Source: an uncultured Alphaproteobacteria bacterium (lineage in GTDB: Bacteria > Pseudomonadota > Alphaproteobacteria > RF32 > CAG-239). From it: a DNA stretch of 42,637 nt. Under the pieces are notes generated by a model. It ran no database searches and had not been told where the DNA came from. It saw only the letters and a program-made list of their open reading frames with translations. The stretch is taken from positions 1-42,637 of the forward strand of contig CAKQMH010000012.1 of the NCBI GenBank assembly GCA_934254915.1. Direction: 5' to 3'. Positions within the stretch are counted from its first letter, which is position 1, and each line of letters starts with the position of its first letter. This document shows positions 8,901-16,733 of this stretch, in pieces. Made by a program: the position numbers and the translations under genes.

Positions 8901-10160
8901 TTCCTGAGCAACCCCAGCACTGTGATTATTCAGTTTAGAAGTAATCGTATCGGTAAATTCATCCAGTTGCTGAACGTTATCCTGCCAATCTTTGGTGTAA
9001 CGCCCCATAGCCTCATCAATCTTAGAAACCTGAGCGGCAATTCCGGCATCGACATTATCCAAACCTTTGAGAACGATTTCATTAATTTGCTCACAGCCGG
9101 ATTGAGTCTGATTGGCAATTGCCGTCAAACGTTTTTGAAGGCTGTCATCATATTCATTAACTGCCGCATCAATTCTGGCTATATGCGAATTAAGAAGGGA
9201 ATCCAAATTAGTAATTTCACTGTTAACATTTTTTTGGATAACCGCACAATTACCCATGGCCTTTTCGGAGATTTTTTGCAAAACAGCGGCTTGGTTGCTG
9301 ATAGTTTCATTAACATGATTAAGGTTATCGCGACTCTGATTGTTAAACTGCAACAGCATTTCGTTAGCGCGTAATATGTCATTATTACTGTTTTCGGCAA
9401 TGGCATGCAGAATATCTGCGGTATCTTTAATCTCTTTGACGCGAGGAAGCAGTCTTTCGATTAAACCGCCGATATTTTTTTCAACAATATCGCTGTTAGC
9501 CACAAATTCACGATTGAATTGAGCAATGGTCTGAGCCGAATTTTCAGCTTTAGAAGATATGTTTTCAAAATTTTTGACCAAAAACTTAACACTGTCGCTG
9601 AGTTCGACAATTGTATGCGAGGAATAGGTATCAAGGGTCGAAACTAATTTGGCAAATTCATTGATATTAGCGCCGATTTCGACTTTTATTTTAGCGGTCT
9701 GTTCCGTGGCCATTTTTGTAATTTGCTGCAGCTCGACAACTTGGGAGCGAATAGCATCGGCCATAGCTTTGGCGGTTTCGGGAGCGCCTTGTTCGGGGTA
9801 AACAAGCTGATTCATATAAGCGCGAAGAAATTTGGCCTCTTTATTAAACGAGGTTCCGCGGTCAATATAGGCTATTACAACCCAAATAATTGCCAAAGGC
9901 AAAGTTATACCGGCCAAAAAAGCGCCAAATTCATCCGGCATCATCAAAAACAGATTAGACCAGCCGAAAAATTGGGTGATGTAAATCAGGACAATAGCAA
10001 ACCAGACAATGCTGACGCAAATCATCAGGCGATGCAGATTATTGGCCAACCAAGATTGTTTCTCGTCAACCTCATAATCGGCAATATTGTTTTCATTCAT
10101 AAATTGCGGAAGTGCGGCGTTTTTAGCCGTATTGTCAGCTGATGCCGTTTGCTCAGACAT
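5976..10160 (-). CDS. Giant inner-membrane coiled-coil protein, TipN-like architecture
   Basis: A 1394-residue protein with two N-terminal membrane segments (about residues 43-63 and 78-99) joined by a short loop, then more than 1100 residues of nearly continuous heptad-type helix rich in Asn, Ser, Gln, Glu and Lys. The C-terminal ~100 residues are a distinct globular piece containing DLWKKFYNGD and ADIGKLYYILAK. I recall this ending from long 'apolipoprotein-like' or 'kinesin-like' proteins of alphaproteobacteria. Two N-terminal membrane helices plus a very long cytoplasmic coiled coil match the layout of the Caulobacter polarity factor TipN, although I see no direct sequence evidence of orthology. 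A scaffold or polarity role is inferred. It heads an apparent operon with the 115-residue gene, dusB and trkA. Confidence 0.8.
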   Translation of the reverse strand: MSEQTASADNTAKNAALPQFMNENNIADYEVDEKQSWLANNLHRLMICVSIVWFAIVLIYITQFFGWSNLFLMMPDEFGAFLAGITLPLAIIWVVIAYIDRGTSFNKEAKFLRAYMNQLVYPEQGAPETAKAMADAIRSQVVELQQITKMATEQTAKIKVEIGANINEFAKLVSTLDTYSSHTIVELSDSVKFLVKNFENISSKAENSAQTIAQFNREFVANSDIVEKNIGGLIERLLPRVKEIKDTADILHAIAENSNNDILRANEMLLQFNNQSRDNLNHVNETISNQAAVLQKISEKAMGNCAVIQKNVNSEITNLDSLLNSHIARIDAAVNEYDDSLQKRLTAIANQTQSGCEQINEIVLKGLDNVDAGIAAQVSKIDEAMGRYTKDWQDNVQQLDEFTDTITSKLNNHSAGVAQEIDKVKVRSNNLAESVAMQVDELSQVADGVVSSLQRVDAALQNNIDSLHEKSELANDNISSFAENLEDKAKRLSDISVDVFAKSSQAADELTSRHEAVSQIIADAKAQIEELNDELFKASDNVRNQAESSIKQMNEAGDNMNKYSTALSEASSIVVSQSQISEAALSQQQRNITNSANRVEEIKLELKRQIDELSKASATLEQDAGTAVNKFKHQLSEMLSSCEEVVAKAQNINENLEEQSTKFDTSTNRTLTKVTQFENILSSQSQNMDELSKVITERANAVNNVLTRQAQEIDKATGNSNNIFEQLTSSFETQNSVLRNVAENTVSYVSDVVQSLDDKAAALGFLFKQQENEFFGLCDKLSENTVSMSEALKKQIAIIDQNADKVFARMTSLEEDAAKHSEAVVNNSNRSIDKLAEMETLLGQKNTFVRDLVTSVANDFSAIADNIQAKVDLFGSTVKNIREESSNSADIILGSCGKLQTANSDLSSETKNLNKMMDDQLKNMDVSLVKAKLQADDIKQMLEHQRDSLTDAVNTLSAQTRLGEASLAQQYKYLTDAATDVAQKIKEINDNFKSNTDNIFDTTTKIAYEFDVLGDRLIKAGEDVQKTTKNSIKNIEQVNMSLSQCSEDLDATIHHSSDNIGGVFKEYEKYLAGFNTVTAETSTGVIEINNLISEQSDKMVKISDDTKKLVDCFNTVLNETSSALSDRANIAYDKVKGLGENLKNLGLQLEEATKISAAHFENSGDKLRATMGEISANAERISNEIRTSGEVFIKQSGVLVAATEDTVSKVHGAMTELVESTKEFDKRGDNIVKQSLHFNEVVAAQIKELNDHTQKADTTLQNLQQAYQGIQIDSFLKNASGIIERMETISVDINRVFNPKDEEDLWKKFYNGDTSVFVRYLSRNMTKQQINAIRSEYEKNHDFRLLVSNYLSEFETLVERAKASEHSGVLLSVISGADIGKLYYILAKTLDKLN

Positions 10161-10185
10161 TGAATTTAATTCCCCTAAATATATT

Positions 10186-10217
10186 CCCCATAGTTTTTTA
10201 TCCCTAAAAAACTGGGG
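10186..10217 (-). promoter_or_regulatory. Hairpin in the leader of the coiled-coil gene
   Basis: On the minus strand CCCC-AGTTTTTT pairs with AAAAAACT-(AT)-GGGG around a 6-base loop. It lies between the fhs stop and the coiled-coil ATG. It lacks a clean U tail, so it may be a weak terminator for the fhs operon or a leader structure. Confidence 0.35.
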
Positions 10218-10294
10218 CTATATTACAGCATAAATTTCAAATTGGGAATGATTTATAGCAACATCAACAACTTTATCCACAACGTAAAATCAGG

Positions 10295-11968
10295 CTAGAA
10301 AAGTCCTGAAATGACGCCATTATCATCGACATCAATATTTTCGGCAGCAGGAACACGCGGCAGCCCCGGCATTGTCAGAATACCGCTGGTTAATGCCACA
10401 ACAAAGCCTGCTCCGGCGGAAATTCGAACATCATTTATCGGTAATGTATATCCGTGCGGTGCGCCTAAAAGATTTTTGTCATGCGAAATAGAATTTTGCG
10501 TTTTGGCGATACAAACCGGCAAATCAGCGTAGCCGTTTCGGCTATATAATTCCAGCTTATCCAAAGCCCGAGTGCTGAATTGAACCTCACTGGCATGATA
10601 TATTTCTTTGGCAATCGTAGTTATTTTATCAATCAACGGCATATTATCGGCATAAAGATAGTGAAAATTTGCAGGCGATGAAGCTTGAGAAACAACTTCA
10701 TGGGCAAGTTTAACCGCTCCGTGTCCGCCCTGTCCCCAACAGTCAACTTCAAAAACTTTTAAGCCCAGTTTTGCCACAGCCTGTATTAAATATGCTATTT
10801 CATTGTCAGTATCCGATTTGAAACGATTTAGAGCAACAATTACCGGAACACCGAACTTTTGCAGATTGGTAATATGGGCTTCTAAATTGGCAAATCCGCA
10901 CTCTAATGCCGACAAATTTTCAGCTGATAAATCAGCGACCTGACAACCGCCGTGCATTTTAAGGGCGCGTACGGTTGCAACCAAAACCACAGTCGCAGGA
11001 GTAAGATTACCGATACGGCATTTGATATCCATAAATTTTTCAGCCCCCAAGTCAGCTCCGAAACCGGCCTCCGTAACGACATAATCAGCCAATTTCAATG
11101 CCGTTTGAGTTGCCAACAGGCTGCTGCAGCCATGGGCGATATTGGCAAACGGCCCGCCATGAACAAAAACAGGCGTCTGTTCCAAAGTTTGCACTAAATT
11201 GGGTTTCAAAGCATCTTTTAAGACTGCGGCCATAGCGCCGACAACTTTCAATTCCTCGACTTTTACCAAACGTCCGTCATAAGTTTGGCCGACAATTATA
11301 TTGCCCAAACGCTGCTTTAATTCTTTAATATTACGCGAAAGGCACAAAACGGCCATAATTTCGCTGGCAACGCTGATGTCAAAGCCATCTTCTCGAGCAA
11401 TGCCGTTTATCTCCGCACCCTCGCCGATATGAATTTGCCGCAAAACCCGATCATTTAAGTCGACACAGCGGCGCCAAAAGATTTTTTGGGGATTTAACTG
11501 TAAATTATTGCCTTGATACAGATGATTATCAATCACCGATGCCAATAAATTATTAGCAACCGTAATCGCATGAATATCACCTGTAAAATGAAGGTTGATA
11601 TCTTCCATAGGGGCAATTTGAGCATAACCGCCGCCGGTTGCTCCGCCTTTACGCCCGAAACAAGGCCCTAATGATGGTTCACGCAAAGCAATGATTGTCT
11701 TTTGTCCAATCAGATGCAGGGCATCACCCAAACCTATGGAAACCGTGGTTTTCCCCTCACCGGCAGCAGTCGGAGTGATGGCCGTAACTAAAATCAATTT
11801 TCCTGAAGAACGGGAAAGATTGTTAATGCGATTAAGAGCAGCATAGCTTATTTTGGCTTTGTAGCGGCCATAGGTTTCAATATCTTCGGCGTTTAGTCCC
11901 AACGATGAGGCAATTTTATCCACCGGTTGCAGCAAACTTTGCTGTGAGATAGCAATATCACTTAACAA
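10295..11968 (-). CDS. fhs: Formate-tetrahydrofolate ligase
   Basis: ATP-dependent synthesis of 10-formyl-THF from formate and THF, feeding purine and fMet synthesis and the methyl branch of one-carbon metabolism. The nucleotide-binding loop TPTAAGEGKTT and the GRKGGATGGG segment are intact. I place the start at the TTG at 11968, giving 557 residues, the family's usual size. It has AGGAG 7 bases upstream and is 1 base past the stop of the preceding small gene. A longer frame opening at 12094 overlaps that gene out of register and adds an implausible basic, Cys-rich N-terminus. Fhs is common in anaerobes and in organisms that assimilate formate. Confidence 0.96.
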   Translation of the reverse strand: MLSDIAISQQSLLQPVDKIASSLGLNAEDIETYGRYKAKISYAALNRINNLSRSSGKLILVTAITPTAAGEGKTTVSIGLGDALHLIGQKTIIALREPSLGPCFGRKGGATGGGYAQIAPMEDINLHFTGDIHAITVANNLLASVIDNHLYQGNNLQLNPQKIFWRRCVDLNDRVLRQIHIGEGAEINGIAREDGFDISVASEIMAVLCLSRNIKELKQRLGNIIVGQTYDGRLVKVEELKVVGAMAAVLKDALKPNLVQTLEQTPVFVHGGPFANIAHGCSSLLATQTALKLADYVVTEAGFGADLGAEKFMDIKCRIGNLTPATVVLVATVRALKMHGGCQVADLSAENLSALECGFANLEAHITNLQKFGVPVIVALNRFKSDTDNEIAYLIQAVAKLGLKVFEVDCWGQGGHGAVKLAHEVVSQASSPANFHYLYADNMPLIDKITTIAKEIYHASEVQFSTRALDKLELYSRNGYADLPVCIAKTQNSISHDKNLLGAPHGYTLPINDVRISAGAGFVVALTSGILTMPGLPRVPAAENIDVDDNGVISGLF

Positions 11969-11969
11969 C

Positions 11970-12152
11970 TTACATCTCCTGCTCAATTTTTTGCAAAACA
12001 TAGCGCAGCTTTTGCAAAGCCTGCAACTGCATTTGTTCCGTAGATAACGAAGCCGGTACGACCACGCTGGCCTCGATTTTAGTTTCCGGCTCAATCGCCG
12101 TAACTTTTACAAAACCGCCGTTGCGGACATATTCAAATAAAACTTCGCTCAT
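11970..12152 (-). CDS. DUF6898-like small protein
   Basis: A 60-residue protein with a core of the form F-E-Y-x-R-x-G-G-F-V-K-V-T-A-I-x-P-E-T, followed by a C-terminal helix with ALQKLRYVLQK. I recall the same pattern in short alphaproteobacterial proteins now called DUF6898, some of which are mislabelled serine hydroxymethyltransferase. Its ATG abuts the parC stop (TAAATG), with AAGGA upstream inside parC, and it ends 1 base before the fhs start. That packing supports translation and suggests coupling of fhs to it. Its function is unknown. Confidence 0.75.
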   Translation of the reverse strand: MSEVLFEYVRNGGFVKVTAIEPETKIEASVVVPASLSTEQMQLQALQKLRYVLQKIEQEM

Positions 12153-14375
12153 TTAATCCTTTAAAAATTTGTTGTTTTTAGGAAAACCGAACGGAGCAAG
12201 TTTGCCGACCTGTGCACGATGCCCAAGCCACGAAATCAAGTCGGTTTCGGTTTTAGTCCCTCCGGCGCGAGTATAAGTAAAGCCTTCACTCTCATTAAAG
12301 ATCTGCATATCCGCCAAGCCGCCGTCTTTGTATTTTTGCAAAGTTACACCGCGGCCGCGCGCCATTGTCGGAATCTCCTCAATCTTAAAGACTAAGAGTT
12401 TACGATTGTCACCAATCAAAGCAACCATATCGCCGGTTATTTTCTTGCAGAAAATTGCTTCTTCGCCGGCGGCCAGGTTCATAATTTTGCGACCGTTACG
12501 GGTTTGGGCAATCAGGTGGTTTTCATCAACCACAAAACCGCGACCGCTGTTGGAAGCAATCAGATATGAAGCTTTAGGTTCAAAAGTAAACATTGTGCAA
12601 ATGTTGTCATTGTTGCCCAAATCGACCATTAAACGCAACGGCTGGCCAAAACCACGGCCGCTGGGAATTTCACTGCCGTTGATATTAAAGAACTTTCCGG
12701 AGTTATCAAACAAGATAATTTTATCGGTGGTTTGAGCATGAATTGCCATTAACAACGCATCATCGTCTTTGAACTTAAATTCATCTGTCAGCGGAACGTG
12801 ACCTTTGACGCAGCGAATCCAACCTTTTTGCGACAAAATCACGGTAATAGGTTCTTTCTCGACTAAAGCCTCAATCGAAATCTCAATATCATCAGCAACT
12901 TCGGCAAATTCGGTGCGGCGGCGTCCCAACTCCGTTTTCTTACCAAATTTATCCCGCATGGTTTTAATTTCTTCGGCAACCTTTTGCCAACGTAAGCCTT
13001 CATCCGCCATAAGTGCTTCCAAAGTTGTTTTTTCGGCTGACAGCTCATCATATTCACCGCGGATTTCCGTTTCTTCCAACCGACGCAGGCTGCGCAGTTT
13101 CATATTCAATATCGCTTCGGCCTGATTTTCGGTCAGTTGGAAAGTCTGCATCATTACAGCTTTAGCATCGTCTTCTTCACGAATAATGCGAATGATTTCA
13201 TCAAGATTTAAGTAAGCAATCAGGTAGCCGGACAATATTTCCAAGCGGCTTATGATTTTTTGCAAACGATAATTCGTGCGGCGCTGCAACACAATTTGAC
13301 GATGGCGCAAAAACTCCTGCAAAACCTCTTTGATGCTCATAACCCGCGGAACATTGTCCGAATCAAGAACATTCATATTCATATTAAAACGGGTTTCGAG
13401 TTCGGTTTGCTTAAACAAAAGCTCCATTAACATACCGGCATCGACATTGCGGCTTTTGGGTTCAAGCACAATACGGACATCCTGAGCCGATTCATCACGA
13501 ATATCGCTCAATAACGGGACTTTTTTCTCTTGCAGCAATAAGGCAATGCGCTCAATCAGTTTGGATTTGATAACCTGATAAGGAATTTCGGTTACGACGA
13601 TTTGGTATTGTCCTTGCCCCAAATCCTCTTTTTCCCATTTAGCGCGAATACGAAAATTACCGCGTCCTTGCGTATAGTTGTCCAAAATAGTTTGGAATTT
13701 ATCAACAATTATACCACCGGTCGGAAAATCCGGACCTTTAATCTTACGAACGACAGCTTCCATTGAGGCTTCGGGATTATCAATCAGCAACAACAGAGCA
13801 TCACAAACTTCGGCTAAATTGTGCGGCGGAATATTGGTGGCCATACCGACCGCAATACCGGCTGACCCGTTGCATAAAAGATTGGGTACGGCACCGGGCA
13901 TAACAACCGGTTCACATTCTTCCCCGTCATAAGTATCACGAAAATCGACGGCATCATCGTTCAAACCATCCATTAAGGCAATGGCAAACTCTGTCAGGCG
14001 GGCTTCGGTGTAACGCATGGCAGCGGGGCTGTCACCATCGATATTACCAAAGTTGCCCTGCCCGTCGACCAAAGGATAACGCACGGAAAAATCTTGAGCC
14101 AAGCGGCACATTGCACCATAGACAGCCGTATCACCGTGAGGGTGATATTTACCGATAACATCACCAACCACACGGGCGCATTTTTTAAAACCTGATTTGG
14201 GGTCAAGGTGAAGCTGCCGCATAGCATAAAGCAAGCGGCGATGCACCGGTTTTAAGCCGTCGCGGACATCAGGCAGCGCGCGGTCAACGATTGTGGACAT
14301 GGCATAAGATAAATAACGTGTGCTCAACTCTTCGGCTAAAGCCACGTTTCTGATTTTTTCATTTGTTTCGGGCAT
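12153..14375 (-). CDS. parC: DNA topoisomerase IV subunit A
   Basis: A 740-residue type IIA topoisomerase A subunit that decatenates daughter chromosomes together with ParE. The winged-helix domain contains the DNA-cleaving R121-Y122 in AAMRYTEARL, the QGNFGNIDGD segment is intact, and a coiled-coil gate and a reduced C-terminal beta-pinwheel follow. ParC rather than GyrA is supported by length, absence of a canonical GyrA box (QRRGGKG), and its place beside recO. At the quinolone-determining positions it has Thr83 and Gly87 (in HPHGDTAVYGAM), where Ser/Glu or Ser/Asp are the susceptible residues in E. coli ParC/GyrA. It starts 10 bases after recO. Confidence 0.93.
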   Translation of the reverse strand: MPETNEKIRNVALAEELSTRYLSYAMSTIVDRALPDVRDGLKPVHRRLLYAMRQLHLDPKSGFKKCARVVGDVIGKYHPHGDTAVYGAMCRLAQDFSVRYPLVDGQGNFGNIDGDSPAAMRYTEARLTEFAIALMDGLNDDAVDFRDTYDGEECEPVVMPGAVPNLLCNGSAGIAVGMATNIPPHNLAEVCDALLLLIDNPEASMEAVVRKIKGPDFPTGGIIVDKFQTILDNYTQGRGNFRIRAKWEKEDLGQGQYQIVVTEIPYQVIKSKLIERIALLLQEKKVPLLSDIRDESAQDVRIVLEPKSRNVDAGMLMELLFKQTELETRFNMNMNVLDSDNVPRVMSIKEVLQEFLRHRQIVLQRRTNYRLQKIISRLEILSGYLIAYLNLDEIIRIIREEDDAKAVMMQTFQLTENQAEAILNMKLRSLRRLEETEIRGEYDELSAEKTTLEALMADEGLRWQKVAEEIKTMRDKFGKKTELGRRRTEFAEVADDIEISIEALVEKEPITVILSQKGWIRCVKGHVPLTDEFKFKDDDALLMAIHAQTTDKIILFDNSGKFFNINGSEIPSGRGFGQPLRLMVDLGNNDNICTMFTFEPKASYLIASNSGRGFVVDENHLIAQTRNGRKIMNLAAGEEAIFCKKITGDMVALIGDNRKLLVFKIEEIPTMARGRGVTLQKYKDGGLADMQIFNESEGFTYTRAGGTKTETDLISWLGHRAQVGKLAPFGFPKNNKFLKD

Positions 14376-14385
14376 TATTTATCCA

Positions 14386-15111
14386 TTAAAAGTCTTGATT
14401 ATATATAATTTCCGCCAAGTTAGCACGACTTTCGGGAAATTTCAAGCCGTGAGAATTAAAAAAGTTTTTACGTAGGAAAAACTCCGTCATCCGTAAGAGA
14501 TTACGTAGCTCCTCCGGCTTGGGATTATTGCGGTTTTGGATAATAAAATGCGGATAAAGAAACAGTTTGCTTTTGTAAATTTCTCCGGCTTCGGCACTGA
14601 CGGCTTTACCGCTTTTGGGTGAAACATAGGCCAGATTTTCGGTTTGTCCCGTAACCGCGCAACAGCTTAAGTCTAGTCCTATCCCCAAAAAATCCAGAAG
14701 ATAAAATTCGAATAAAGCATAATTAGTTAGCCAATTACCTTCATCTATAAGATTAAAAAAATTCGAGACCAAATCATAAAAATTTTCTAAATTTGCCAGT
14801 TCCGGCAAACAGGCATTGGCTAGTCCGCAAAAAGCGGTCAGAGTTTGCAGTTTGGCAGAACTATCCATAAAATTTACTGCCGTAGGAGAAATCAGTTCAA
14901 CACGCAAAGACGGCATATTTTCGTCCAAACGGGCATAAACATCAACCGCAACCAGATTGCCAAGTTGGAACACAGCTAAATTTTTCTTATTCAAACAATG
15001 TTTAACAAAGCCGACCAATTTGCCGTGTTCACGTGTCAAAACGGTGAGAATTAAAGAACTCTCACCGTATTTGCGTAAATTGATTATATATCCTTCGTCT
15101 TGAAATTTCAT
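14386..15111 (-). CDS. recO: DNA repair protein RecO
   Basis: A 241-residue RecF-pathway mediator that loads RecA on SSB-coated single-stranded DNA and anneals strands. The N-terminal OB fold begins DEGYIINLRKYGESSLIL and continues TREHGKLVGFVKH. The helical C-terminal domain contains the expected LDLSCCAVTG and SPKSGKAVS stretch. That region has lost most of the four-Cys zinc pattern seen in many RecO proteins, as is also so in enterobacteria. It follows kdsA by 20 bases and precedes parC by 10. A recO-parC order is usual in alphaproteobacteria. Confidence 0.93.
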   Translation of the reverse strand: MKFQDEGYIINLRKYGESSLILTVLTREHGKLVGFVKHCLNKKNLAVFQLGNLVAVDVYARLDENMPSLRVELISPTAVNFMDSSAKLQTLTAFCGLANACLPELANLENFYDLVSNFFNLIDEGNWLTNYALFEFYLLDFLGIGLDLSCCAVTGQTENLAYVSPKSGKAVSAEAGEIYKSKLFLYPHFIIQNRNNPKPEELRNLLRMTEFFLRKNFFNSHGLKFPESRANLAEIIYNQDF

Positions 15112-15131
15112 GCTTTCAAGCTCGAACCCGA

Positions 15132-15977
15132 TTAATAGTCATGAATCATGGATTTAGTAATTTTATCATAAGCCATAAGTTCGGTTAAGACACGCTCCAT
15201 ATCATGCAGAGGTATCATATTAGGACCATCACTCAAAGCCTTATCCGGATTATCATGTGTCTCAATAAACACAGCCGCAACACCGACCGCAACGGCAGCA
15301 CGAGCCAAAACCGGAGCATATTCACGCTGCCCGCCGGTAGTACCGCCCTGTCCGCTCGGCTGCTGAACAGAGTGAGTAGCATCAAAAATCACCGGACAAC
15401 CGGTATCTTGCGCCATACGAGGCAAGCCGCGAAAATCCGTAACCAAAGTATTATAGCCGAAGCTGGCACCGCGTTCGGTCAGGCAGACGTTATAATTGCC
15501 GGAATCTTCAGCTTTCTTGACAATATGTTTCATATCCCACGGGGCGCAAAACTGCCCTTTTTTGATATTAACGATTTTGCCGGTTTTGGCGGCGGCAACC
15601 ACCAAATCGGTCTGACGGCACAAGAAAGCCGGAATCTGCAACATATCAACGTGGGGAGCTACTATTGCGCATTGCTCTTTTTCATGCACATCCGTAACAA
15701 TCGGAACATTGTTATAAAGCTTTTTGATTTCATCAAAAGTACGCATTCCTTCATCAAGGCCGACACCGCGAGCGCCGGTGATAGAAGTACGGTTAGCTTT
15801 GTCAAAAGAAGCCTTAAACACATAATTAAGGCCTAATTTTTTAGTGATTTCAACCAAAGCACCGGCCATATCAATAGCATGCTGGCGGCTCTCAATTTGG
15901 CATGGTCCGGCCAACAAAGCTATAGGCAGCTTGTTGCCGATTTCAAAATTGCCGATTTTTACAGTTCTTTGTTCCAT
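15132..15977 (-). CDS. kdsA: 3-deoxy-8-phosphooctulonate synthase (KDO8P synthase)
   Basis: A 281-residue TIM-barrel enzyme that condenses phosphoenolpyruvate with arabinose-5-phosphate to give KDO-8-phosphate, the precursor of the LPS inner core sugar. The motif LAGPCQIES has Cys26 at the metal-ligand position, which marks the metal-dependent class. The E. coli metal-independent class has Asn there. Other signatures are FKASFDKANRTS and the phosphate-binding THSVQQPSGQGG. Linkage with pyrG is typical of alphaproteobacteria, but here pagP lies between them. Its presence, with pagP, indicates that the cell makes lipid A with KDO. Confidence 0.97.
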   Translation of the reverse strand: MEQRTVKIGNFEIGNKLPIALLAGPCQIESRQHAIDMAGALVEITKKLGLNYVFKASFDKANRTSITGARGVGLDEGMRTFDEIKKLYNNVPIVTDVHEKEQCAIVAPHVDMLQIPAFLCRQTDLVVAAAKTGKIVNIKKGQFCAPWDMKHIVKKAEDSGNYNVCLTERGASFGYNTLVTDFRGLPRMAQDTGCPVIFDATHSVQQPSGQGGTTGGQREYAPVLARAAVAVGVAAVFIETHDNPDKALSDGPNMIPLHDMERVLTELMAYDKITKSMIHDY

Positions 15978-16072
15978 GGATAATTCCCTTTACTGCTGTT
16001 TCCTCAATATCTTCAGTTTTAGCACAAACAGCAAACAGCGCAAGCATATTATCCAAAATCTTCACACCGGTT

Positions 16073-16615
16073 TTAATTTATTTGCCAACGCAGCCAAGTG
16101 AACAACACATTGCCGTCATTTTTGATGCCGGGGACATAAGCTGCCTGCAAAGACAGTTTTTTATAGGTTATACCGGCTAAAGGCAACGGCAACGGGACCG
16201 GAATATAACTGTACTCATGGCGCTGAGTGAAACCCAAAGTGTAGCCGACGCCGACCATAAAGTCACGATTGCAGTTTACAAACCAGTTTTTTTGAAAGGC
16301 ATAGCCGAACATTGTTTCGACATAGAAATTAGAATCCTTAAACGCCATAGCATATAAACCGTGCCAATTTCCATTGTATTCATAACGTGACTTACCGATA
16401 CCGAATCCCCATGGTTCTTCATTATATTTTTCAATTTTTTCCTGATCATAGAACAGACGGTTATGCCAGGTATAAACCGGAACATAAGCATCATACGTAT
16501 CAGCAGCCCAAGTTTCGACAATATCTTGTTTCAGTTGATCAATAAAGCCTGACATATCAGCATGGGCAGTAAGAGGAGCAGTTAACAAACCTAACATCAG
16601 TAAAAATTTTTTCAT
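16073..16615 (-). CDS. pagP: Lipid A palmitoyltransferase PagP
   Basis: A 180-residue precursor with a clear signal peptide cleaved after A-H-A (residue 19). The mature part is an 8-stranded outer-membrane barrel preceded by an amphipathic helix. It matches enterobacterial PagP closely: TWHNRLFYD, YNEEPWGFG, GNWHGLYAMAFKDS and the C-terminal PG..NDGNV.FTWLRWQ. The catalytic triad is His51, Asp94 and Ser95, with exactly the same spacing as E. coli His33/Asp76/Ser77. PagP moves palmitate from phospholipid to lipid A when outer-membrane asymmetry is lost and gives resistance to cationic peptides. The gene lies 95 bases upstream of kdsA. PagP is rare in this class, so horizontal acquisition is plausible. 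Confidence 0.95.
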   Translation of the reverse strand: MKKFLLMLGLLTAPLTAHADMSGFIDQLKQDIVETWAADTYDAYVPVYTWHNRLFYDQEKIEKYNEEPWGFGIGKSRYEYNGNWHGLYAMAFKDSNFYVETMFGYAFQKNWFVNCNRDFMVGVGYTLGFTQRHEYSYIPVPLPLPLAGITYKKLSLQAAYVPGIKNDGNVLFTWLRWQIN

Positions 16616-16683
16616 TGCAGTCGCCTTATAAATGTTCTTTGCCCTGTATAGCGGTAAAAAGAATAAAATGCAATATTATTTAT

Positions 16684-16716
16684 AAAAAAGTAAGGGGCTT
16701 TGTACTAAAGCCCCTT
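16684..16716 (-). terminator. Terminator after pyrG
   Basis: On the minus strand AAGGGGCTTT pairs with AAAGCCCCTT across a 5-base loop and is followed by ACTTTTTTAT. It separates pyrG from pagP, so pagP needs its own promoter or read-through. Confidence 0.8.
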
Positions 16717-16733
16717 CTAAACAACACCGTTAA

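Noticed and set aside
6185..9406. Many long frames on both strands inside the giant coiled-coil gene
   Set aside because: They are shadows of a repetitive heptad-coded gene, with no ribosome sites and no domain character.
10273..10281. A perfect DnaA box (TTATCCACA) downstream of fhs
   Set aside because: Only one box is present, with no cluster, AT-rich unwinding element or origin genes nearby. A 9-mer can occur by chance.
11969..12094. N-terminal extension of fhs
   Set aside because: It overlaps the DUF6898-like gene out of frame. The TTG at 11968 has AGGAG and gives the usual 557 residues.
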